Of a DNA stretch of 8,667 nt, positions 1 to 5,119 are shown in pieces (the stretch's first letter is position 1; each line of letters opens with the position of its first letter). The notes below the pieces were generated by a model. The model saw only the letters and a list, made by a program, of their open reading frames with translations, did no database searches and was not told the DNA's origin. The translations under genes and the position numbers were made by a program. The stretch is from positions 1-8,667 of the forward strand of contig RFIM01000249.1 of NCBI GenBank assembly GCA_003695215.1. Reading direction: 5' to 3'. Source of the DNA: Chloroflexota bacterium (GTDB lineage Bacteria; Chloroflexota; Anaerolineae; Aggregatilineales; UBA2796).

Positions 1-301
1 CGCAACGCTCGAGCGCTTCGGCGCTGGCAGGGTACGGATCGCCGTTGAGGGCCACGATCAGGCCAATCAGATCGCCATCGCTGAAGGTCGCCAAGGTGAC
101 ATCTTTGCCTTCAGGCGTGTGTTGCACAAGGCGCATTTTACCGTGCTGCAGAAGGTAGAAGGCGTGCGCAGGCTCGCCTTGATGGAAAAGCCAGCTGCCG
201 CTCTCGAGCGCTTGCAAGCGCGCTGAGCGCATCAGCTGCTCATAGAGCGGTGTAGGCAGATCAGCAAAAAATTCAGCGTATTTCAGGTTATTCAAATCCA
301 T
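1..301 (-). CDS. Crp/Fnr-family transcriptional regulator, N-terminal part (cut by the window edge)
   Basis: The visible 100 residues form a cyclic-nucleotide-binding-type sensor domain. Landmarks in order are LFHQGEPAHAFYLLQHGKMRL (about residues 38-58), a PEGKDVTLATFSDGDLIG stretch, and a YPASAEALE segment near the cut, typical of the Crp/Fnr superfamily and close in style to Dnr/NnrR-type members. The DNA-binding helix-turn-helix would lie in the missing C-terminal part. No cluster of N-terminal cysteines is present, so an E. coli FNR-like Fe-S sensor at the N-terminus is unlikely. An in-frame TGA lies three codons upstream (308-310), so ATG 299-301 is the first possible ATG. No Shine-Dalgarno is visible in the 19 bases before it. 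The gene is divergent from the DUF1858 gene and may control it. Family call is firm; ligand and regulon are not known. Confidence 0.88.
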   Translation of the reverse strand, partial: MDLNNLKYAEFFADLPTPLYEQLMRSARLQALESGSWLFHQGEPAHAFYLLQHGKMRLVQHTPEGKDVTLATFSDGDLIGLIVALNGDPYPASAEALERC

Positions 302-383
302 TAATATTCAGTTGTGTTGCAAAATTGATTATAATGCGTATATAATATACAACATACAATTGGTGTGTGCAGGAGAGCGAACT
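302..383. promoter_or_regulatory. AT-rich divergent promoter region between the Crp/Fnr-type gene and the DUF1858 gene
   Basis: This 82-base gap is strikingly AT-rich against GC-rich surroundings. On the plus strand TTGCAA (317-322), an 18-base spacer and a perfect TATAAT (341-346) form a sigma-70-type promoter that would start transcription about 30 bases before the GTG at 384. On the minus strand a perfect TATAAT (complement of 328-333) with a weak TTGTAT (complement of 354-359, 20-base spacer) could serve the regulator. A 13-base palindrome, GTATATAATATAC (338-350), covers the plus-strand -10 box and is a candidate operator. A TTGAT half-site (325-329) resembles half of an Fnr box, but the second half is absent. 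Confidence 0.6.
371..375 (+). promoter_or_regulatory. Ribosome binding site that decides the GTG start at 384
   Basis: AGGAG lies 8 bases before GTG 384-386. The longer in-frame reading from TTG 312 would put this site inside the coding region and would give an atypical N-terminus, so GTG 384 is preferred. Confidence 0.7.
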
Positions 384-617
384 GTGCTGAGAGCGGAAAT
401 TGACGAGACGATGTTGGTTGAAGAGGTACTGGCGCGCTATCCGCAAGCGGCTGCTGTTTTCAAACGCTGGGGATTGCATTGTGTTGGCTGTTGGCTGGCT
501 GATGTACATACCATTGCGCAGGTGGCCGAGATTTTCAATCTGAACCTGCGCACGTTCATGCGCGATTTGCGCAAGGCGCTGAAAGAGGAGAGCGCTGAAG
601 GCATACAGCTCTTTTAA
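384..617 (+). CDS. DUF1858 domain protein (hybrid-cluster-protein-associated redox disulfide family)
   Basis: A 77-residue protein made of a single small helical domain. It matches the DUF1858/TIGR03980 pattern: a hydrophobic start MLVEEVLARYP (10-20), AAAVFKRWGL (22-31), the HCVGC motif with C33 and C36, and a C-terminal helix LRTFMRDLRKALKEES. Proteins of this family often occur near hybrid-cluster proteins, nitrogen-oxide genes or Fnr-type regulators; the CxxC pair is thought to be redox-active or metal-binding. Here it is divergent from a Crp/Fnr-type gene, which fits a role in redox or nitrosative stress, though no target enzyme is visible in the window. The GTG start is chosen from the Shine-Dalgarno; ATG 411-413 is an alternative that keeps the whole domain. 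It is probably cytoplasmic, as there is no signal peptide. Confidence 0.85.
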   Translation: MLRAEIDETMLVEEVLARYPQAAAVFKRWGLHCVGCWLADVHTIAQVAEIFNLNLRTFMRDLRKALKEESAEGIQLF

Positions 618-621
618 GCTT

Positions 622-659
622 ATGCCGTCTGTGCGCTGAGCGCGGAGCACAGACGGCAT
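622..659. terminator. Perfect 13-bp hairpin between two convergent genes, candidate bidirectional terminator
   Basis: The arm ATGCCGTCTGTGC (622-634) is exactly complementary to 647-659, with a 12-base loop (635-646). It sits 4 bases after the DUF1858 stop and 4 bases after the end of the BON gene read from the other side. Neither strand has a good U-tract after the stem, so it may stop transcription weakly or act to protect mRNA 3' ends from both sides. Confidence 0.65.
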
Positions 660-663
660 TGGC

Positions 664-1107
664 TCAACCAACAGCCACCTGTGGTTGCGGGCTGCTGAGC
701 TCGGCGCGCGCAAGGCGGACGCCTGAAATGGCGCGCACTTGCTCCAGCAGCGCCTCAGCGCTCATGCCTTCGGGCAGCCTGCCCGTCAGCACGACGGCGC
801 CGAAGTGCACTGAGGCATACACGCCATAGGGCAAAACTTTGCCGACGGCAAAGCGCACTTGCTCGTCATCGTAGAGTTCGCTCAGATCCACGCTTTGCAC
901 GCCTGCGATGTGCGGCACGCGCGCTGCCAACAAATAGCGCTCTTGCGGCGTGCGCACATTGCCCATGAACTTGACCTGCCCGCGCTGTGAAGCGAAGGTG
1001 AAGAAAGGGCGCGAAATGCGCAACGGCGGATAGCTGCGGATCAGATCTGCAATCGATTCTTCGATATCTTCGTCAGGGCGTTGTGGTACGGTTTGTTCGT
1101 TCGCCAT
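664..1107 (-). CDS. Two-BON-domain protein
   Basis: A 147-residue protein with two tandem BON-like alpha/beta repeats. The first spans about residues 15-75, with the GQVKFMGNVRTPQERYLL strand-turn-helix and the closing IAGVQSVDL. The second spans about 82-136, with GAVVLTGRLPEGMSAEALLEQV and ISGVRLARAEL. BON domains bind phospholipid or other partners and are usually found in exported or envelope proteins such as OsmY. This copy has no signal peptide or membrane segment, so it is likely cytoplasmic, or it associates with the membrane from inside. ATG 1105-1107 has a GAAAGG-type ribosome site (minus strand, around 1117-1122) about 9 bases away. It is convergent with the DUF1858 gene and divergent from the molybdoenzyme gene. 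The domain call is good; the function is unknown. Confidence 0.8.
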   Translation of the reverse strand: MANEQTVPQRPDEDIEESIADLIRSYPPLRISRPFFTFASQRGQVKFMGNVRTPQERYLLAARVPHIAGVQSVDLSELYDDEQVRFAVGKVLPYGVYASVHFGAVVLTGRLPEGMSAEALLEQVRAISGVRLARAELSSPQPQVAVG

Positions 1108-1253
1108 AGCAGTGTGCCTTTCGCCTGAAAAAGCATGGTGCCTTGGATGATCTTCGTGCGCCTAGCAGCGCAAAATGCGCTATGCTTATTGTACATCCGA
1201 TTGCTGAACCTTGCAGCAGGTTGTATCGCCAACTGAGTGTTTGAGGCCGTTTG
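1108..1253. promoter_or_regulatory. Divergent intergenic region with a 15-base inverted repeat
   Basis: Separates the BON gene (minus) from the molybdoenzyme gene (plus) and should hold both promoters. I find no convincing -35/-10 pair. It contains an inverted repeat AGCGCA-AAA-TGCGCT (1167-1181), placed about 73 bases before the molybdoenzyme start, which is a candidate operator. A GAGG ribosome site (1243-1246) lies 7 bases before ATG 1254. Confidence 0.4.
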
Positions 1254-2354
1254 ATGTCCCAGGATTCATCTTTGAGGCGCCTTTCGCGACGCAGTTTTTT
1301 GATCGCTATCACGGGCTCGGCGTTGGCAGCAGCCTGCCGACCTGCAGATCGGCTGGTGCCGACCGTCTACAGGCCCGACTTGGCGGGCGCATCGGCTACG
1401 CATACGCCATCGCCTGCCTTGAGTGCAGCGCCCGATGCCAATTTCGGCACGCTGACTTACGATAAGCCGATTCTGACGGACGTCGCTGATCTGTACATCA
1501 CGCAGTACGATTACGATAATACGCCCGAGATAGACGCGCAGGCCTGGTCGCTATTGGTCGACGGCCTGGTCGAGGCGCCGATGACCTTCACACTGGATGA
1601 ACTGCGCGCCATGCCCGCTGTGCGCGATACGCGCACGCTAGAGTGCATCTCCAACCCGACAGGCGGCACACTGATCGGCAATCTGACTTGGCGCGGCATC
1701 CTGTTCAGCGAAATCGTAGCGCGCGTGAAACCAAAAGCGCAGGCCACTCACGTCAAATTTGAGGCAGCTGATGGCTACACCACAGCCGTCTCGCTTGAAT
1801 GGCTGCTGCAGCCTGAGACCATGCTGGCCTATGAGATGAACGATGCGCCGCTGACCGTGCCGCACGGCTTTCCGCTGCGCATACACATCCCTGGGCTGTA
1901 TGGTCAGAAAATGCCGCGCTGGCTGACGCGCCTTGAATTCATCGACTACGACTTCAGAGGCTATTGGGAATCGCGCGGCTGGTCGAATGTGGCGGCGATG
2001 CGCACCAAATCGATCATTCACACGCCACGCGAAAATGCCGAGATCAAGGCAGGCGCGCCGATAGTCATACAAGGCGTGGCCGTGGCAGGCACGCGGCGCA
2101 TTCTCAGCGTTGAGGTGCAGATTGACGACGGCGAATGGCTGCCTGCTACGCTCGTCCCGAGCGGCGAGACGCCCATGGCATGGACGCAATGGCACCTCAC
2201 CTGGACGCTGCCCGCGCCGAGCGTCTATCGGCTTGGTGTGCGCGCCACAGATGAGACAGGCTTCGTGCAGACAGCTGAAGCGCGCGGCCTGTTCGGCGGC
2301 GCCTTCCCAAACGGCACCGATGCCATTCATCGGCTTGCTGTGCGCGCAGTCTGA
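1254..2354 (+). CDS. Tat-exported molybdopterin-dependent oxidoreductase, sulfite-oxidase fold (lipoprotein-like)
   Basis: A 366-residue protein. The N-terminus carries a twin-arginine signal SRRSFLIAITGSALAAAC: RR at 12-13, a hydrophobic stretch to 27, then Cys28 in a lipobox-like LAAAC, so it is probably exported folded with its cofactor and lipid-anchored outside the membrane. Residues about 85-235 form the oxidoreductase molybdopterin-binding domain: LVDGLVEAPMTFTLDEL, TLECISNPTGGTLIGN with the probable Mo-ligand Cys131, then VPHGFPLRIHIPGLYGQK and RGYWESRGW. Residues about 258-366 form the Ig-like Mo-co dimerisation domain with two beta-rich halves. The Cys loop lacks the CxGNRR pattern of sulfite oxidases, so sulfite as substrate is not supported. 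The cytochrome gene starts 10 bases after its stop, pointing to a heteromeric enzyme. ATG 1254 is favoured over TTG 1251 by the GAGG site. Confidence 0.92.
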   Translation: MSQDSSLRRLSRRSFLIAITGSALAAACRPADRLVPTVYRPDLAGASATHTPSPALSAAPDANFGTLTYDKPILTDVADLYITQYDYDNTPEIDAQAWSLLVDGLVEAPMTFTLDELRAMPAVRDTRTLECISNPTGGTLIGNLTWRGILFSEIVARVKPKAQATHVKFEAADGYTTAVSLEWLLQPETMLAYEMNDAPLTVPHGFPLRIHIPGLYGQKMPRWLTRLEFIDYDFRGYWESRGWSNVAAMRTKSIIHTPRENAEIKAGAPIVIQGVAVAGTRRILSVEVQIDDGEWLPATLVPSGETPMAWTQWHLTWTLPAPSVYRLGVRATDETGFVQTAEARGLFGGAFPNGTDAIHRLAVRAV

Positions 2355-2364
2355 GCCCAAAGCC

Positions 2365-3132
2365 ATGCCAAACACCACTAAAATAGCGCCCCGAAAACGC
2401 TGGCTCGTTTATTGCCTTGCAGCTGGCTTCGCCCTGATCGCGCTCGGCAGCTTGAGCTTCGCCATTGCCACGGCGCTCGAAGAGCACGATCCGTTCTGCA
2501 TCAGTTGCCACACAGCGCCTGAGATCACCTACTACAATCGCGCCTACTACGCGCTCGATCATCCCTCTGAGCCGATTCCCGATCTCTCCACGCTGCACTA
2601 TCGCGCCGCACAGCAGGCCGAAACAGCTTTCAAGTGCATTGATTGTCATCGCGGCGACGGCAGCCTGCCACATCGCGGGACGGCAATCGCGCTAGGCGCT
2701 TACGATGTCCTGATCTACTTGCTCGGCCAGGACGATCCGACTATCGAGAAACAGCGCACGAAGACAGGCTGGCTGGCGAACGCTGCGTGCGCCACCTGCC
2801 ACGCCGAGTCGCTGCTCAGGCTGGATGGCATCAACAATCACTTTCACACCTATTTGCCACAAGCGCGTGAGGCCTTTTTGCGCGGCAATGCGCTGAGCCT
2901 CGGCGAGGGCTTGCGAAAGGCGCGGGCTGAGAGCGGCGCAGCCGAGCCGATCGAGCTGGAGACCATCGCAATCCAACTGTTTTGCACTGATTGCCATCAA
3001 GCGCACAAGGCTCAGCCGCTGGCAGCCGACAAATTCTTCATGGACACGACCTTGCGCAACACGGCTTGCGTCGCCTGCCATTTGGTGGCAAAAGTCGGGC
3101 CGCAGGACGTGCGCGAGCTCAGCGCTCAGTGA
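2365..3132 (+). CDS. Membrane-anchored pentaheme cytochrome c
   Basis: A 255-residue protein with five CxxCH heme c sites: C45-H49 (CISCH), C91-H95 (CIDCH), C142-H146 (CATCH), C207-H211 (CTDCH) and C235-H239 (CVACH). An N-terminal hydrophobic segment at about 13-37 follows a basic MPNTTKIAPRKR and should be a single membrane anchor, much as in NapC/NrfH quinol-linked cytochromes, with the hemes outside. Extra histidines (41, 66, 78, 103, 159, 161, 214) could be distal heme ligands. It probably passes electrons between the molybdoenzyme upstream and the membrane quinone pool or another carrier; the direction is not known. Homology to NapC/NrfH itself is only suggested by architecture. ATG 2365 is chosen because it starts directly before the anchor; the reading frame remains open upstream inside the previous gene. 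No strong ribosome site is visible, so translational coupling is likely. Confidence 0.9.
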   Translation: MPNTTKIAPRKRWLVYCLAAGFALIALGSLSFAIATALEEHDPFCISCHTAPEITYYNRAYYALDHPSEPIPDLSTLHYRAAQQAETAFKCIDCHRGDGSLPHRGTAIALGAYDVLIYLLGQDDPTIEKQRTKTGWLANAACATCHAESLLRLDGINNHFHTYLPQAREAFLRGNALSLGEGLRKARAESGAAEPIELETIAIQLFCTDCHQAHKAQPLAADKFFMDTTLRNTACVACHLVAKVGPQDVRELSAQ

Positions 3133-3146
3133 GCGAAGCGCTTCGC
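3123..3146. repeat. Overlapping palindromes at the cytochrome gene's stop codon
   Basis: CGCTCA-G-TGAGCG (3123-3135) includes the TGA stop at 3130-3132, and GCGAAGCGCTTCGC (3133-3146) is a perfect 14-base palindrome. They may mark the transcript's 3' end, but no U-tract follows, so the terminator role is a guess. Confidence 0.3.
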
Positions 3147-3154
3147 CTTCAGCC

Positions 3155-3182
3155 TTGACAAAGCCGCTGAGTGTGCTAGAAT
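3155..3182 (+). promoter_or_regulatory. Sigma-70-type promoter of the tRNA-Arg gene
   Basis: A perfect TTGACA (3155-3160), a 16-base spacer and TAGAAT (3177-3182). The expected start lies near 3189, a few bases before the mature tRNA 5' end at 3197. Confidence 0.75.
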
Positions 3183-3196
3183 GCACTTATAAGCAT

Positions 3197-3269
3197 GTGC
3201 CTGTAGCTCAGTGGATAGAGCGCTTGCCTACGGAGCAAGATGTCGGGGGTTCGAATCCCTCCAGGCACG
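3197..3269 (+). tRNA. tRNA-Arg, anticodon ACG
   Basis: A complete cloverleaf. Acceptor GTGCCTG (3197-3203) pairs with CAGGCAC (3262-3268), with discriminator G3269. The D stem is GCTC/GAGC (3206-3209, 3218-3221) and contains the loop GG. The anticodon stem CTTGC/GCAAG (3223-3227, 3235-3239) encloses the loop CTACGGA with ACG at 3230-3232. The T stem GGGGG/CCCTC (one G-U pair) encloses TTCGAAT (3250-3256). The 3' CCA is not encoded. A34 would be expected to be deaminated to inosine, so that this tRNA reads CGU, CGC and CGA. Confidence 0.97.
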
Positions 3270-3300
3270 CTGAGACTTCAAGCGACACATAAGAATTCCC

Positions 3301-3330
3301 AAGGCTGCTCGGCTTAACAAGAGCAGCCTT
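3301..3330 (+). terminator. Hairpin terminator after tRNA-Arg
   Basis: AAGGCTGCTC (3301-3310) is exactly complementary to GAGCAGCCTT (3321-3330), with a 10-base loop, and TTTCT spans the end of the stem. The position 31 bases after the tRNA fits a terminator for its transcript. Confidence 0.65.
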
Positions 3331-3359
3331 TCTGCGCCTAGCGGGCGCAGAGCAGCCTT
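3331..3359 (+). repeat. Second hairpin and repeated terminator arm
   Basis: TCTGCGCC (3331-3338) pairs with GGCGCAGA (3344-3351) around a 5-base loop. It is followed by a second copy of the upstream arm, AGAGCAGCCTT (3349-3359, first copy 3320-3330). The left arm at 3301-3310 can therefore pair with either copy. GAGCAGCC occurs a third time at 3452-3459. The gap 3270-3500 holds these structures and no gene that I can support. Confidence 0.5.
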
Positions 3360-3446
3360 CCGAACTTGCGCAATTCCCACAGTCCGAGTCACCGCCCTTG
3401 CAGACCGCTCAGCTGCATCTGCGATGCATTTGTCAGGCTTTTGCAA

Positions 3447-3487
3447 TTGCCGAGCAGCCCTGCGCGTGAATAATTAAGGCATAGGAG
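3447..3487 (+). promoter_or_regulatory. Weak promoter candidate and ribosome site before the CPBP-like gene
   Basis: TTGCCG (3447-3452), a 16-base spacer and AATAAT (3469-3474) could form a promoter. AGGAG (3483-3487) is the likely ribosome site, 13 bases from ATG 3501, which is longer than usual. Confidence 0.35.
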
Positions 3488-3500
3488 ACTCAAAACGCCT

Positions 3501-4484
3501 ATGAATGCACCAGATTCGCCCGCGCCGACCCTGGGCAGCGCCCTGTGGCTTTACCTGATCGCTCTGTTCGGCACAGCCGTGATCGTGATCGGCTTGCAAG
3601 GCGCGATTCGCAGCGTATCTTTTCTGCGCCTGATCGCCACTTTCCTGGCCGTCGGCTTGCCGCTCTTCATCGCTGTACTCGCCTTTCGCCTGCCTATCGG
3701 CAGCAGTTTTGGCAAAAGGCCGCGCCTATGGCACGTGATCGCGGCGCTTTTCATCGGCGCTGCGGCCTGGTTACCTGCCAGCTGGCTGACCTTCGTGGCC
3801 AACTATGCGCTTGACGCTGCTATCGGCATCTTGCCGCCGCCGCCGGCCGTCACAGAAGGCGCGCTGCCTTTGGCAGCCATCATCCAGCTTGGCATTGTCG
3901 TGCCGACTCTGCAAGGCACGCTCTTCTGGGCCTATCTGCAGCGCAGCGCCGCAGGCTTGGGCGCCAATGGCGCCGCGCTCTTCGCCGCAGTGCTCTACGG
4001 CCTGTTCGCCCTGACCAGCACTGAGTTCGGCTACGCGGGCATCGCAGGCGCCTTGCTGATCGGCCTGTTGGCCGCCTTCGCCACGCGCTATGGCGAATCG
4101 GCCTGGTGTGGCATCGCTGTAGGCATCGGCTACAGTCTGGTGCGCCCGCTGATCGAGAACACGCCTCTAGAAGCGCGCCTGTTCACGGCGCTCGGCACAG
4201 ATTTGTTCGGCGGCGCCTGGCTACTGACTGCAGGCACGGGCTTGTTTGTGGCTATCGTCCTTCTGCAGATGGTGCGCGCTTTCCGCGCTGCGCCGCCTGA
4301 AAGTCCGCCTAGAGTGCGCTTAGGCAAGGCATGGCAAGTGCCGCTGATCATCGCTTTGGCGCTATGCTTGCTGATCGGCTACGGCGAGTTCGGCCTGCGC
4401 GCCCGCAACAGCGTGCGCAGCTTGCCAAGCCTGCCCGATGACGGCTCGACAAGCGTGCCAATCCGCCCAACTGGCACACCCTGA
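3501..4484 (+). CDS. Polytopic membrane protein, possible degenerate CPBP (CAAX-protease-like) family member
   Basis: A 327-residue, very hydrophobic protein with about eight or nine membrane segments, among them about 14-32, 42-62, 77-100, 122-145, 155-172, 176-195, 238-258 and 279-296. A Pro-rich loop lies at 112-116 and a polar, Ser/Pro-rich tail after 300. The stretch from about 128 to 215 has the layout of a CPBP (Abi, CAAX protease and bacteriocin-processing) core: VVPTLQGTLFWAYLQRSAAG where family members carry EExxxR, then LFAAVLYGLFAL where they carry FxxxH, then a small-residue-rich helix pair. The catalytic Glu pair and His are absent, so if the match is right it is an inactive relative with some other role. 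It stands alone between the tRNA and the sigma factor. Membrane location is firm; the family call is tentative. Confidence 0.6.
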   Translation: MNAPDSPAPTLGSALWLYLIALFGTAVIVIGLQGAIRSVSFLRLIATFLAVGLPLFIAVLAFRLPIGSSFGKRPRLWHVIAALFIGAAAWLPASWLTFVANYALDAAIGILPPPPAVTEGALPLAAIIQLGIVVPTLQGTLFWAYLQRSAAGLGANGAALFAAVLYGLFALTSTEFGYAGIAGALLIGLLAAFATRYGESAWCGIAVGIGYSLVRPLIENTPLEARLFTALGTDLFGGAWLLTAGTGLFVAIVLLQMVRAFRAAPPESPPRVRLGKAWQVPLIIALALCLLIGYGEFGLRARNSVRSLPSLPDDGSTSVPIRPTGTP

Positions 4485-4560
4485 GATTGCTGACTAGCAC
4501 AGTTGGCGTCTTTCTGGTTAAATTCAGTATGTAAAGCGCAGCTATGACAGGACTTTCGCA

Positions 4561-5115
4561 ATGGAGCGACAACGCGAGCAAGCGTTGATCAAAGCGGCAC
4601 AACGCGGCGATCAGAACGCTTTTGCAGCGCTCTATCGTGCCTATGTAGATAAAATCTACCGCTATATCCTCTTACGCGTTGAGTCGGCGCAGACAGCCGA
4701 AGACCTGACGGCTGAGGTCTTTCTGCGCATGCTCGAGAGCTTGCCGAAGTATGAGGATCGCAGCACGCCGCTGCTGGTCTGGCTGTATCGCATCGCTCAT
4801 GCACGTGTGATCGATCACTATCGGCGCTATAGGCGCACAGCTGAGCAAGCTGCGCTTGACTCGGTCGAGATTCGAACTGATCTCGACCTGGATAGCGGGC
4901 TAGTGAGCCAATATCGCGCCGATCAGCTCCGCGCTGCGCTCAGCCAACTGACCGACTCCCAGCGCCAAGTGATCATCCTGCGCTTCGTCGAAGGCTATAA
5001 CCTGGAAGCGACTGCGCAAGTCATGAACAAGACAGTTGATGCTATCAAGGCGCTGCAATACCGTGCTTTACAAGCGTTAGCTGCAGCTCTGCGCGCTCAA
5101 GGCTATGAAGAATGA
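4561..5115 (+). CDS. ECF-type RNA polymerase sigma factor
   Basis: A 184-residue sigma-70-family protein of ECF size. Region 2 covers about 20-92, with FAALYRAYVDKIYRYIL, the core-binding AEDLTAEVFLRML (46-58) and the -10 recognition stretch LLVWLYRIAHARVIDHYRR. Region 4 covers about 124-178, with LTDSQRQVIILRFVEGYN and a helix-turn-helix through VMNKTVDAIKALQYRALQAL. It directs RNA polymerase to a dedicated promoter set. ECF genes usually precede an anti-sigma gene, but here the next gene faces it from the opposite strand only 4 bases away and encodes a secreted propeller protein, so no partner is visible. An AGGA site (4549-4552) lies 8 bases before ATG 4561. The 76-base gap upstream could hold a promoter, but only poor -35/-10 matches are visible. 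Subgroup and stimulus are not known. Confidence 0.93.
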   Translation: MERQREQALIKAAQRGDQNAFAALYRAYVDKIYRYILLRVESAQTAEDLTAEVFLRMLESLPKYEDRSTPLLVWLYRIAHARVIDHYRRYRRTAEQAALDSVEIRTDLDLDSGLVSQYRADQLRAALSQLTDSQRQVIILRFVEGYNLEATAQVMNKTVDAIKALQYRALQALAAALRAQGYEE

Positions 5116-5119
5116 GCTC

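Noticed and set aside
325..338. Full Fnr box (TTGAT-N4-ATCAA)
   Set aside because: Only the TTGAT half is present; the second half does not match.
312..383. Upstream extension of the DUF1858 protein to TTG 312
   Set aside because: The extension would translate the promoter (TATAAT at 341-346) and the Shine-Dalgarno; GTG 384 fits better.
288..713. 141-codon minus-strand open frame
   Set aside because: It is antisense to the DUF1858 gene, crosses the AT-rich promoter region and the hairpin, and shows no domain.
2110..2364. N-terminal extension of the cytochrome into the molybdoenzyme gene
   Set aside because: The extension is Arg-rich shadow sequence; the membrane anchor begins just after ATG 2365.
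1638..2378. 246-codon minus-strand open frame
   Set aside because: It lies opposite the molybdoenzyme gene, has no family-like motifs and shows the composition of a GC-rich shadow frame.
3228..3446. 72-codon open frame on the minus strand ending in RDSNPRHLAP
   Set aside because: It runs through the tRNA-Arg gene; this C-terminal string is the familiar artefact of translating the reverse strand of a tRNA.
4455..4510. Terminator after the CPBP-like gene
   Set aside because: Only short inverted repeats (GTGCCA/TGGCAC and CCAACTG/CAGTTGG) with long loops are present, without a proper U-tract; too weak to call.
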